Assembly (NCBI RefSeq): GCF_040718835.1
Contig: NZ_JBFEFG010000241.1
Coordinates: 100,291-164,290 of the forward strand
Length of the DNA stretch: 64,000 bases
Origin: Bremerella sp. JC817
GTDB lineage: Bacteria; Planctomycetota; Planctomycetia; Pirellulales; Pirellulaceae
Direction of reading: 5' to 3'
The notes beneath the pieces are model-generated. The model worked only from the letters and a program-made list of their open reading frames with translations, ran no database searches and was not told the origin of the DNA. Position 1 is the first letter of the stretch; every line of letters starts with the position of its first letter. The position numbers and the translations under genes are program-made. Below are positions 56,027 through 64,000 of this stretch, one piece after another.

Positions 56027-56827
56027 ATGAGCGAAATCGCTGACAAACTCTCGACCACTCCGCATAAGCTTTCCGCTAAGGGGACTGATCGTTCCCCGAA
56101 GTCCGCGAGAATCTTGATTGCGGTCGCGACCTATAACGAGATCGAGAACCTGCCGATCTTCGTCGAGCGATTGGTGGACACTTTGCCCGATGTCGATTTG
56201 CTCGTTATTGATGATGGTTCCCCCGATGGCACCGGTGACTGGTGCGAAGATCAGGGGCAGATTAATCCGCGAATTCGCTGCCTCCATCGGAAGGGCAAAC
56301 CGGGTCTCGGCTCGGCGATCATCGCGGCCATGCAGTATGCCGTCGAAAACGATTACGACGTGATGGTCAACCTGGATGCCGACCTGAGCCATCCTCCGGA
56401 AAAGATCCCGGAACTGCTGGAAGCCTGGTCTGGGAGCGAAGCGGAACATACCGTTGTCATTGGCTCGCGCTACGTCTCAGGAGGTGGCATCACCGGATGG
56501 CCGCTTAAGCGACACTTCATGAGTCGAGGCATCAACCTTTACACGCGACTGCTGCTGGGCCTGCCGATGAAGGACTGCAGCGGCAGCTTTCGGGCTTATC
56601 CGGTCGCCCTTTTGCGACAGATCGACTTCGACTCGTTCCTCAGCTACGGCTACTCTTTCTTCGAGGAGATCCTTTTTCACTTGCGCACCAACGGGGCTCG
56701 TTTCGTCGAAGTTCCGTTCGTTTTCGTCGAGCGGCAATATGGCAGCTCGAAGATCAATATGCGGAAGGCCATGATCGCCGTCGCCACGATATTCCGTCTG
56801 GGGCTGGGTCGGGTGCTCCCCTTCTAA
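56027..56827 (+). CDS. Polyprenol-phosphate mannosyltransferase-like GT2
   Basis: 266 residues. The GT2 fold of the DPM1 type: ILIAVATYNEIENLPIFVERL, VDLLVIDDGSPDGTGDW (DDGS), a MVNLDADLSHPP (DXD-like NLDAD), and FSGSFRAY-type patch DCSGSFRAYP; ends VPFVFVERQYGSSKIN. No membrane helix follows, so it is the soluble DPM1-like form that attaches mannose or another sugar to polyprenyl phosphate. Starts about 120 bases from the divergent MFS gene. Confidence 0.9.
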   Translation: MSEIADKLSTTPHKLSAKGTDRSPKSARILIAVATYNEIENLPIFVERLVDTLPDVDLLVIDDGSPDGTGDWCEDQGQINPRIRCLHRKGKPGLGSAIIAAMQYAVENDYDVMVNLDADLSHPPEKIPELLEAWSGSEAEHTVVIGSRYVSGGGITGWPLKRHFMSRGINLYTRLLLGLPMKDCSGSFRAYPVALLRQIDFDSFLSYGYSFFEEILFHLRTNGARFVEVPFVFVERQYGSSKINMRKAMIAVATIFRLGLGRVLPF

Positions 56828-57222
56828 AAGGAGCAATCCGCATCAATTGCCAGAATACCATCCATTAATTGCCGTTTTGCGCGGCTTCAGGGGCCTCAGG
56901 TAGGGTTGCCGCGCGGTTGGTGTCTGGCCAACAATATTCTGCTAGAGCGATCAGGCTGGTTCCTGCCTGTAAAGACTCGCTGAGTCCGATCGCCCTCGTT
57001 GCCATTCCCTGCCAACGGCAACGTCTCCGCCATCCCTTGACCCCATCGATTTGTCTGGCGTTGCCCCGTCTCGATCAGCCAAACCCCTTCCAAAGCGTGG
57101 TGGCGGACACTTTGTGTCCAGTTCGTAGCCCACAAGTACTCACTAGTGGTTTGCGATTGGTTACGCGTTTATCATAGAAGATTGAGAATTTCCTATTTGC
57201 CATGCCGAAAGGACTCCGCTTG
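56828..57222. other. Gene-free stretch with two hairpins
   Basis: No convincing gene. It contains a stem CGTTGCC/GGCAACG (about 56997-57025) and a compact perfect palindrome GGACAC-TTT-GTGTCC (57105-57119). Two small frames on the minus strand (about 57133-56951) look like translations of these repeats rather than real proteins. It may be an intergenic repeat family; a copy search would tell. Confidence 0.4.
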
Positions 57223-58491
57223 ATGTTTGCCCCCGGTCACATCATCCGCTCATTGCTGTTCGCCGCACTCTGCGCTTCGCCCGTATTCGCGGCCGATTCC
57301 TTTCATGTGAAAGTCGCTGCCCAGGGCGATGCCAAGCGGCCGCTTCCCTTGCAGGTCGATGTCTCCGTTCCGCAAAGCTTCGCCGACGTGCATGTCGTCG
57401 AACTGACCAGCAAAGGAATTGATCCGATCGTCGCTCAGTTGACCAAACCTGGTCTCGGCAACGAGAACCCCGATCCACTAGCTCGTGAACTCCACTTCGT
57501 ACTGCCCGCATCGTTGATCGGCCCCGAGCGTGATTTGAAGGTCGAGATCTCGAAGAAGTTCGATGACCTGACCAGCTTCCGCTTTCAGGACGAAGCAGGC
57601 AAATACAAAGACCTGCTTTACGGCGATCGCCCGGTGATGCGTTACATGTACGAAGCGGTCGACAGCTCGAACGAAGATCGTCGTCACGAAACGATGAAGG
57701 TCTATCACCATCTGTACGATCCCCAAGGCGAACACCTGCTGACCAAAGGTCCCGGCGGATTGTTCCAACATCACCGCGGGATTTTCTACGGCTTCAATCG
57801 CATCAGCTACGAACAAGACGGCGAGAAGAAAACCGCCGACGTCTGGCACTGCAACCGTAAGGAAAGCCAGACCCACGAGAAGTTCGCCCGTGAAGAGGTT
57901 GGGCCCGTGGTCGCTCGCCAAGTTTTGAAGATCAACTGGAACGGCGTCGATGGCAAAACCTTCGCCACGGAACTTCGCCAGATGACGGTCTATCACGTGG
58001 AAGGGGACCAGGTCATCGACTTCACTTCCGTGCTGATCGCCAAGTCCGACAATCTAAAGTTGGATGGCGACCCGCAACATGCCGGTTTTCAGTTCCGTGC
58101 CACGCAGCATGTGCCGGACAAGACCGCCAAGCAGACGTATTACGTTCGTCCCGATGGCAAAGGCGAGCCAGGCAAGTTCCGTAACTGGCCCGGCAACCAA
58201 GAACACATCGACCTCGAGTTCAACGCGTTGAGCTTCGTGGCCTTCGATCAGCGATATACCTGCTGCTATCTCGATTCCCCTGAAAACCCCAAACCGGCTC
58301 GCTTCAGCGAACGTGACTATGGACGCTTCGGTTCCTATTTCGCGACCGATGTCTCGGAGGAAGAGCCCCTTCAGTTGCAATATCGTTTGTGGCTTCAGCC
58401 AGGTGAGATGGACGTCGCTCAGGTTCAACAACTGCGTGACGACTTCGTCGATCCTCCCAAAGTTACTGTCGAAGTCGAAGACAATTCCTAG
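57223..58491 (+). CDS. Exported DUF6807 (PmoA-family) protein
   Basis: 422 residues from the ATG at 57223, preferred because AAAGGA lies nine bases upstream and the product begins with a clean signal peptide (MFAPGHIIRSLLFAALCASPVFAA); an ATG at 57202 is also in frame. The body contains GGLFQHHRGIFYGFNRISY, VWHCNRKESQTHEKF and GLKLDGDPQHAGFQFRA-type segments (here LKLDGDPQHAGFQFRA), typical of DUF6807/PmoA-like proteins abundant in planctomycetes. Function unknown; a polysaccharide or sugar-related envelope role is likely. Confidence 0.8.
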   Translation: MFAPGHIIRSLLFAALCASPVFAADSFHVKVAAQGDAKRPLPLQVDVSVPQSFADVHVVELTSKGIDPIVAQLTKPGLGNENPDPLARELHFVLPASLIGPERDLKVEISKKFDDLTSFRFQDEAGKYKDLLYGDRPVMRYMYEAVDSSNEDRRHETMKVYHHLYDPQGEHLLTKGPGGLFQHHRGIFYGFNRISYEQDGEKKTADVWHCNRKESQTHEKFAREEVGPVVARQVLKINWNGVDGKTFATELRQMTVYHVEGDQVIDFTSVLIAKSDNLKLDGDPQHAGFQFRATQHVPDKTAKQTYYVRPDGKGEPGKFRNWPGNQEHIDLEFNALSFVAFDQRYTCCYLDSPENPKPARFSERDYGRFGSYFATDVSEEEPLQLQYRLWLQPGEMDVAQVQQLRDDFVDPPKVTVEVEDNS

Positions 58492-58605
58492 GGTATCTGG
58501 TCCAGTTGGCTGTTCTTTGACACCCACTTGGACCCTCCCTAAAATCGCCTCGAACTTTCCGCGGTAGAACCTCCATCATTAACGCACTTTTAGGATGTAA
58601 CTTTC

Positions 58606-60561
58606 ATGTCGGATGGAAAAACCGGGCAGATTGATAACGTGATGCACGAATCGCGGCTCTTTCCGCCCAGTGAAGAGTTCGCATCGAAGGCCCAGATCAA
58701 GTCGATCGAAGACTACGAAAAGATCTGGAACGAAGCCAAAGCGGACCTGCCAGCTTTCTGGGATAAGTTTGCCAAGGAAGAACTCCATTGGTTTGAACCT
58801 TACACCGAAGTGCTCCAGTGGAACTGCCCCGACGCCAAGTGGTTTGTCGGTGGAAAGACCAACGTCAGCTACAACTGCCTCGATCGCCACCTCGGCACAC
58901 CGACCGCCGACAAGACGGCCATCATCTGGGAAGGTGAACCAGGCGATCAGCGCACGCTGACTTACAAAGAACTGCACGCCGAAGTTTGCAAGTTCGCCAA
59001 CGTGCTCAAAGGTTTGGGCGTTGGGGAAGGGGACCGCGTTTCGCTTTACATGCCGATGGTTCCGGAACTGGCGATCGCCATGTTGGCATGTGCCCGCATC
59101 GGTGCGATCCACTCGGTGATCTTCGCTGGCTTCTCGGCGGAATCGATCGCCGAGCGTAACAACGACGCCCAGGCCAAGGTGATCGTCACCGCCGACGCCG
59201 GTTGGCGTCGTGGAAAAGAATTGCCACTGAAGGCAATCGTTGACGAGGCCCTTGAGAAGTCGACTTCGATCGAACATTGCGTCGTCCTGAAGCGTGTCGG
59301 CAACGACATCGAAATGAAGACCGATCGCGATGTCTGGTGGCACGAGCAAATGGACGCCGTCTCCGGCGACTGCGAAGCAGCCCAGCTCGACAGCGAAACG
59401 CCACTGTTCATCCTGTACACCAGCGGTTCGACCGGCAAACCGAAGGGCATTCTGCACACGACGGCCGGGTACAACCTGTACGCCAAGAAGACCTTTGAAT
59501 GGGTCTTCGATCATCGCGAAGACGACATTTATTGGTGCACCGCCGACTGCGGCTGGATCACCGGTCACAGCTATGTCGTTTACGGACCATTCACGGCCGG
59601 GGCGACCTGTGTGATGTACGAAGGTGCTCCGAACTTCCCGGACGAAGGTCGCTTCTGGGAGATCATCGAGAAGTACAAGGTCACCATCCTGTACACCGCT
59701 CCGACCGCGATTCGTGCCTTCATCAAATGGGGTGACGAATGGGTCGACAAACACGACATCTCGAGCCTTCGTTTGCTCGGCACGGTGGGTGAAGGGATCA
59801 ACCCGGAAGCCTGGATGTGGTACCACAAGAAGATCGGTGCAGAACGTTGTCCGATCGTCGATACCTGGTGGCAAACCGAAACGGGTGGCCTGATGATGTC
59901 GCCACTGCCAGGTGCCACGGCAACCAAGCCAGGCAGTTGCACTCGTCCGCTATTTGGCATCGTACCGAAGATCTATGACGACTCACTGGATGAATGCGGT
60001 ACCAACCAGGGCGGCATGCTCACCATCGCCGAACCTTGGCCAGGCATGCTGCGAGGTATCTGGGGCGACGAAGAACGCTTCAAAGAAGTCTATTGGTCGA
60101 AGGTTCCCGGCAAGTACCTGGCCGGTGACAATGCTCGCCGCGACGAAGATGGTTATTACTGGATCATGGGCCGTATCGACGACGTCATCAACGTCGCAGG
60201 CCATCGCCTCAGCACCATCGAAGTCGAAAGTGCTTTGGTTTCCCACCCGCTGGTTGCCGAAGCCGCCGTTGTCGGTCGTCCACACGAACTGAAGGGGGAA
60301 GCCATTGCGGCCTTCGTGACCCTGAAGAATACCGACGATCAAGACGAAGCCCGCGAAATCTTGAAGCTTCACGTCCGTAAAGAAATCGGTGCCTTGGCCG
60401 TTCCGGACGACATTCGCTTTACCGCTTCGCTGCCGAAGACTCGCAGCGGCAAAATCATGCGTCGTCTGCTGAAAGACATCGCCGCTGGCCGAGAAGTGGT
60501 TCAGGACACAACGACCCTGGAAGACTATTCGATCCTGGCGAAGCTTCGCGAAGAAGAATAA
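58606..60561 (+). CDS. acs: Acetyl-CoA synthetase
   Basis: 651 residues, the usual length. Motifs: [20 protein letters not shown] (A3, ATP binding), [49 protein letters not shown], and [13 protein letters not shown] near the end with the regulatory acetylation Lys616. It activates acetate to acetyl-CoA via acetyl-AMP. Expression probably monocistronic; its terminator lies inside the 3' end of the convergent gene. Confidence 0.97.
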   Translation: MSDGKTGQIDNVMHESRLFPPSEEFASKAQIKSIEDYEKIWNEAKADLPAFWDKFAKEELHWFEPYTEVLQWNCPDAKWFVGGKTNVSYNCLDRHLGTPTADKTAIIWEGEPGDQRTLTYKELHAEVCKFANVLKGLGVGEGDRVSLYMPMVPELAIAMLACARIGAIHSVIFAGFSAESIAERNNDAQAKVIVTADAGWRRGKELPLKAIVDEALEKSTSIEHCVVLKRVGNDIEMKTDRDVWWHEQMDAVSGDCEAAQLDSETPLFILYTSGSTGKPKGILHTTAGYNLYAKKTFEWVFDHREDDIYWCTADCGWITGHSYVVYGPFTAGATCVMYEGAPNFPDEGRFWEIIEKYKVTILYTAPTAIRAFIKWGDEWVDKHDISSLRLLGTVGEGINPEAWMWYHKKIGAERCPIVDTWWQTETGGLMMSPLPGATATKPGSCTRPLFGIVPKIYDDSLDECGTNQGGMLTIAEPWPGMLRGIWGDEERFKEVYWSKVPGKYLAGDNARRDEDGYYWIMGRIDDVINVAGHRLSTIEVESALVSHPLVAEAAVVGRPHELKGEAIAAFVTLKNTDDQDEAREILKLHVRKEIGALAVPDDIRFTASLPKTRSGKIMRRLLKDIAAGREVVQDTTTLEDYSILAKLREEE

Positions 60562-60568
60562 TCGCGAA

Positions 60569-62824
60569 CTACGAGTTGCGTTCAATTCCGAAAGCTCGGT
60601 GCAACCCACCGAGCTTTTCTATTTCTTGATCGATCCGCGCGATCGTCTCACGCGTCTCGCGAATGGCCTGGATCATTCCTATGTAGTGGCAAATATCTTC
60701 GGCGCTCAGCATCTGATGCCGACGGTCCTTCAACCACTTTTTCAGCACCTGATGGCTTCCGACATGATAGGCCCAGTCAGCGGCATGCACTTCCGCCAAG
60801 GGTGTTCGGCGATCGATCCAAACCTGGCCGTCGTGATACTTGGGATAGCCCGCGGCAACCGGTCCCAGTTCCGCCATGGCCGTCTCATATTCCCAAGTCG
60901 CTTTTCCCAAATGCAGCGCAATCAACTTCTGGCCATGCGTTGCCAAGCATTCGAAGTTCATTTTCTCGACGGGGAAAAACAACCTGGGGAACTCGATCTG
61001 CAGCATCGATATAAAGTGGGTGCGATACTCGCTGCTATGAAACAACGCGTAAATCATCGCGACGATCGCTTCGCCACCTACCGAACCCCGCAGATATTCG
61101 GGCAACAGGTCCCGATTGATGTTCTCGTTTCCCCGAAAAGATAGGGGCAAAAGCGTTTCGTTGCCTCGATTGTCACTTCGAACGATACCGTCGACCGTCA
61201 AAGCATCGGCAATCCAAAAGTAGTTGGCAGGCCGATCCGCGGGCATTTGCCGTCGCACGATCAACGCTACTGCCCCCGGTTTCTGCATTTCCTGCATGAT
61301 CTCACCACGAGGCCAATCGATCATTTCTGCCGACCAATAGATCCAGCGGTGATCGAACGGGCGATACGCACAGCGTGTCAGACGACTTCTCCATTCCGGA
61401 TCTTCGCGCAAAGAAGTACGGGCAATGGCAAGTTTCCAGCCACGAGTATCCCCTGGCGGATATTTTCCACTCCGAGGACGAGGAAAATACTTCGTTCGGA
61501 TCTCTTCGTCGGTCAGAGCTGCGTCGCGAAAGTCTTCAAGCCGAGCCAAAAGACGCTCCCCGGACGTATCAATGACTAAAGAATCCCGGGCCGTTACCAC
61601 CGTTGAGGTCGACTCCCGGAACAATTCCGTGATTGGAATCCCCTGGGAATACTCTGCTGAAACATCCGTCGGACGCGGAACAAGAAAGAAATGGGGCGAC
61701 TGCGGACACAAAGTTTGATCGACAAGCTCGTTCCATCCTTGGTGGGACAAGGCGTGTAACTTGTCTTCGCGGTTTCCCCAAAGCTGCCCGAACTGAACTT
61801 CGCACTCTTCGCTGCTGACCTTAGACCGCGAACCAATCGAAATCGCGACTCCCTGACCGATATCAAAAACACTTTCATCCCGGGAAAGAAAGGCCGCCGT
61901 TCCTCGCTTCTTCGAGTTTCCGTTCAAATCGAGCAGTTCCAACCGATTAAACTGCCGCAGCAATTGATACCGCAGCCCTCGAAACGTGACGTTGTCGAGA
62001 AAACCGTGATTCACGACCAGGCCGAGAACCCCCAGCCCGGCCCGTTCCAGATGCCACTGCGAAACCCTCAGAAACTTGACGTAGTCGTCGTGCAGCCACA
62101 ACTTCTTTTCCTGCAGCGGGACGCCTTCCACCTCAAAGTAGCTGCAATAGGTCTCTTGCTTGCCAACTTTCCCCCGAAGAAGTTCTTTGATCCACAACCC
62201 GTTGTTTGCGGATGCCGCCGCGTAGGGGGGATTTCCGAGAATGACCGTCGCTGGCGAACCTAATTCTTGGTGAACCTCTGGCTCGAGCGTGTTACCGCAG
62301 TGAATCGTTACCCAGGTTGGGTCGTATTTCGTGATTCCCGTTGCCTGGAAGAACTGCGAAATTGTCAGATGGGCCTGATCGATCGCTTCTGGCATCAGTT
62401 CAATAGCGGCAATTCTCTGGGGGAGCTCCTCCGCTATGAAACTTTCCCATCGCAGATTGGCCTGACATTGCGTTAACCCTTCTCGACTTGCCTGGGCCAA
62501 GATGTTCTCCGCCATCTGTTGTAAGGCAGCGACTAGAAAAATGCCGGTACCGCAAGATGGCTCGAGAACTCGGACGAATGCCTGGCTGGGATTGCATTCG
62601 ATAGGCGCAACTATATTTCCCCTTCTGGCCACTTGCTCAAACGAACTTGAATCCGCCAGCCCGAGAGGTAAAGCGAACTGATGCTTTAACGTCTGATCGA
62701 CCTGCCGAACGACGGCCTGCGCAACTTCCCACGGCGTATAGAAAACTCCCCGATCGCGACGTTGGCGGGGAGAAAGCTGGGCCAGCTCCGATTCAAAACG
62801 ATAGGCGGAAGGGCTGACACTCAA
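60569..62824 (-). CDS. Type ISP-like adenine DNA methyltransferase, no nuclease half
   Basis: 751 residues with a TTG start at 62824 (AGGTA upstream). Motif X-like RDRGVFYTPWEV (23-34), SAM motif I VLEPSCGTGIFLVAAL (87-102) and catalytic NPPY (198-201) mark an N6-adenine methylase. The C-terminal half with RCAYRPFDHRWIYWSAEMIDWPRGEI resembles the target recognition domain of Type ISP (LlaBIII) enzymes. Those are about 1,500 residues with N-terminal nuclease and helicase domains; these are missing here. So either an orphan methylase or half of a split system. Its neighbours do not supply the missing part. The gene ends eight bases after acs and overlaps the acs terminator. Confidence 0.85.
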   Translation of the reverse strand: MSVSPSAYRFESELAQLSPRQRRDRGVFYTPWEVAQAVVRQVDQTLKHQFALPLGLADSSSFEQVARRGNIVAPIECNPSQAFVRVLEPSCGTGIFLVAALQQMAENILAQASREGLTQCQANLRWESFIAEELPQRIAAIELMPEAIDQAHLTISQFFQATGITKYDPTWVTIHCGNTLEPEVHQELGSPATVILGNPPYAAASANNGLWIKELLRGKVGKQETYCSYFEVEGVPLQEKKLWLHDDYVKFLRVSQWHLERAGLGVLGLVVNHGFLDNVTFRGLRYQLLRQFNRLELLDLNGNSKKRGTAAFLSRDESVFDIGQGVAISIGSRSKVSSEECEVQFGQLWGNREDKLHALSHQGWNELVDQTLCPQSPHFFLVPRPTDVSAEYSQGIPITELFRESTSTVVTARDSLVIDTSGERLLARLEDFRDAALTDEEIRTKYFPRPRSGKYPPGDTRGWKLAIARTSLREDPEWRSRLTRCAYRPFDHRWIYWSAEMIDWPRGEIMQEMQKPGAVALIVRRQMPADRPANYFWIADALTVDGIVRSDNRGNETLLPLSFRGNENINRDLLPEYLRGSVGGEAIVAMIYALFHSSEYRTHFISMLQIEFPRLFFPVEKMNFECLATHGQKLIALHLGKATWEYETAMAELGPVAAGYPKYHDGQVWIDRRTPLAEVHAADWAYHVGSHQVLKKWLKDRRHQMLSAEDICHYIGMIQAIRETRETIARIDQEIEKLGGLHRAFGIERNS
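60592..60620 (+). terminator. Intrinsic terminator of acs, inside the convergent gene
   Basis: A 10-bp stem AAGCTCGGTG/CACCGAGCTT (60592-60601/60607-60616) with a 5-base loop is followed by TTCTATTTCTTG. It lies in the coding 3' end of the minus-strand methylase gene. Confidence 0.8.
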
Positions 62825-62858
62825 TGAAAGATACCTGTCAATCGATGAACTTCAGCCG

Positions 62859-63293
62859 CTATAACGGAAGATCCTCGTCTTTGATTCGCAAAAAGCCTTC
62901 ATCACCCACCAGAGAACCATCTTCTCCCTGCATGATGACGAGCTGCCCTTCCCCTTCTGAGCCATAGACATCATAAACCACGTAATTGGGGTGACCGAAC
63001 TGGTCGGCTACCTCTTGGCTCGCCTCGGCGTTGATCCAGGCGCGATAGATCTCGCCGATGTTCTCTTTCACAGCTGGCCGTTCGCCAAACTTGTTTTTGA
63101 TCTCGGTCGTGACCTGGGAGTTTACGCCGAAATAGACCAGCCCACTACAAACCAGGCAGCTCACCAGGATCAAGCCAGCGACTGCGGCGATTGCCAGAAC
63201 GAGCGGAGAAGTCGCGCCGCGGCGATCACGATGTTTGATTCGAAGATGGATGCGGGAGTCAACCAAGACAGATGCCTGAAAACGAGGGGCCAA
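62859..63293 (-). CDS. Small membrane protein, Coa1-like paralog A
   Basis: 144 residues from a TTG at 63293, supported by GAGG nine bases upstream. A membrane helix (~30-55) is followed by a small outward domain with the pattern PAVKENIGEIYRAWINAEA...HPNYVVYDVYGSEGEGQLVI. The downstream neighbour shares this pattern. The x-V-x-E-x-IGE start and the glycine-rich strand end resemble the cytochrome oxidase assembly factor Coa1/Tim21 family, but this is by eye only. Function unknown. Confidence 0.6.
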   Translation of the reverse strand: MAPRFQASVLVDSRIHLRIKHRDRRGATSPLVLAIAAVAGLILVSCLVCSGLVYFGVNSQVTTEIKNKFGERPAVKENIGEIYRAWINAEASQEVADQFGHPNYVVYDVYGSEGEGQLVIMQGEDGSLVGDEGFLRIKDEDLPL

Positions 63294-63363
63294 ACGATAG
63301 GTGCCTCTGTTTTACTCCGGAACGCCGTGGCAAGAAAGCCCTACTGACCGCGGTGGGATTGAT

Positions 63364-63762
63364 CTATTTCAGTTGAAAGGTTCCCGCTGGAACTATCAAC
63401 TCGCAGGTATCAATCAAACCCTCTTTCACCAACACAACCACCTGGCCTTCGCCTTTCGTACCGACCACGTAGAAACTCAAGTAGTCAGGATCACCACGAT
63501 CTTCTTTAACTGCGGCCATATCAGCAAAGTCAATCGTCATCGTGTCGACTTCGCCAATATGCTCCTGCACCATTGGATGGTCACGATAATTCGCGTTGAA
63601 GGTCTCTTGAAAACTCCCCTCCGCCCAATTCAGCACCAAAAACAAACCGCCACCGCAAAGAAGGCCGCTCAAAAGCAGAACACCACCGACCCCGGCCAAA
63701 ATGAAGACAACCGTGCGCCCCGCAGCTCCGGTACGTCGACCAGGCGAATTAAACCTTCGCAT
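63364..63762 (-). CDS. Small membrane protein, Coa1-like paralog B
   Basis: 132 residues from the ATG at 63762 (GAGG eight bases upstream). The same layout as its neighbour: membrane helix (~18-45), then HPMVQEHIGEVDTMTIDFA and YLSFYVVGTKGEGQVVVLV. The two are a tandem duplication. They sit between the methylase gene and the rRNA operon. I cannot assign a role. Confidence 0.65.
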   Translation of the reverse strand: MRRFNSPGRRTGAAGRTVVFILAGVGGVLLLSGLLCGGGLFLVLNWAEGSFQETFNANYRDHPMVQEHIGEVDTMTIDFADMAAVKEDRGDPDYLSFYVVGTKGEGQVVVLVKEGLIDTCELIVPAGTFQLK

Positions 63763-63870
63763 TGCCACCCCCCTCACCAACTATTCAGCAAACCAGCTCC
63801 AGGGCTAGTTCTAAGTCACTCTCATTGAGAAGTAAAGCCGTGAGGAGTTACGAACTTCGCATCAGCGCAA

Positions 63871-63902
63871 CAAAAAAGCCCCGTTCGTATGAACGGGGCT
63901 TT
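63871..63902 (-). terminator. Intrinsic terminator of the rRNA operon
   Basis: A 12-bp stem AAAGCCCCGTTC/GAACGGGGCTTT (63875-63886/63891-63902) with a 4-base loop is followed leftward by six Ts and GTTGCGC. Confidence 0.92.
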
Positions 63903-63915
63903 GAAGTGTAAATGA

Positions 63916-64000
63916 ATCCGGCGATACCTACTTTCGCACTGGTGGGCACTATCATCGGCTGGTTGTGCTTAACTGCTGTGTTCGGAAAGGGAACAGGTGT
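63916..64000 (-). rRNA. rrf: 5S ribosomal RNA, 3' part
   Basis: Read leftward from the right edge, ACACCTGTTCCCTTTCCGAA, then CAGTTAAGC, then the helix around CCGATGATAGTGC and GCGAAAGTAGGTATCGCCGG match the 3' two thirds of bacterial 5S rRNA. The 5' part is beyond the window; an rRNA operon transcribed leftward is expected to the right. Confidence 0.9.

Noticed and set aside
56869..57177. Plus-strand frame of 102 codons between GT2 and DUF6807 genes
   Set aside because: No ribosome site, no family pattern, composition unlike its neighbours, and it crosses palindromes.

Overview
The window reads as a chromosomal segment of a planctomycete, most likely of the Pirellulales (Blastopirellula/Bremerella/Rhodopirellula-like). 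The basis is a Cys-rich repetitive 'YTV' wall protein, DUF1573 and DUF6807 proteins, a GspG-like lone pseudopilin, exported thioredoxin/NHL and nucleoside hydrolase proteins, many genes with weak Shine-Dalgarno sequences and GTG/TTG starts, and a moderate-to-high G+C content judged by eye. This is inference from gene content, not from a phylogenetic test.

Layout. 1-7 kb (minus strand): translation genes rpsB-tsf-pyrH-[PH-domain gene]-frr, then a PpiC/SurA-type foldase running off the left edge. Upstream lie a zf-HC2 membrane protein, a Crp/Fnr regulator, tRNA-Gln and rex. 8-10.7 kb: a pseudopilin and the large YTV repeat protein. 10.8-15.4 kb: folA, a GNAT enzyme, and the ffh-rpsP-trmD-rplS cluster. 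15.7-31 kb: envelope and metabolic genes (nucleoside hydrolase, thioredoxin-NHL lipoprotein, DUF1573, cstA, trxB, an Nramp-like carrier, asnS, two rhodaneses, a Nudix enzyme, a TSUP carrier, a K+ channel/RCK protein, a GNAT enzyme). 31-41.7 kb: a PL10 pectate lyase, two VOC proteins, a BNR/Asp-box protein coupled to a MoaD/ThiS-like carrier, tRNA-Pro, several small unknown or membrane proteins, and a PAS plus methyl-accepting protein pair.

41.7-45.1 kb is the chromosome partition locus: parA-parB, three near-consensus parS sites and one degenerate copy. They closely bracket a DUF1015 gene. 45-49 kb: a HEAT/DUF4375 protein, ahcY with a hairpin leader, and trpF. 49.2-56.8 kb: a polysaccharide locus (Wzz-like chain-length protein, ExeA-type ATPase, CpsD-like protein with a lost P-loop lysine, NDP-sugar epimerase, MFS carrier, polyprenol-phosphate mannosyltransferase-like GT2). 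57-64 kb: DUF6807, acs, a Type ISP-like adenine methylase half without helicase or nuclease, two small paralogous membrane proteins, and the 3' part of a 5S rRNA gene, so an rRNA operon lies just beyond the right edge and is transcribed leftward.

The features I find least expected are: (i) intrinsic terminators that share conserved sequence after the T-tract, of two kinds (RTGCGC and TTCTTG); (ii) the DUF1015 gene framed by parS; (iii) a perfect 9-bp helix that would hide the Shine-Dalgarno sequence of the PH-domain gene inserted between pyrH and frr; (iv) an Nramp-like carrier lacking the metal-binding DPGN motif; (v) a zf-HC2 protein with its zinc finger on the wrong side of a twin-arginine membrane segment. 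All gene functions are assigned by reading the translated sequence; no database search was run.
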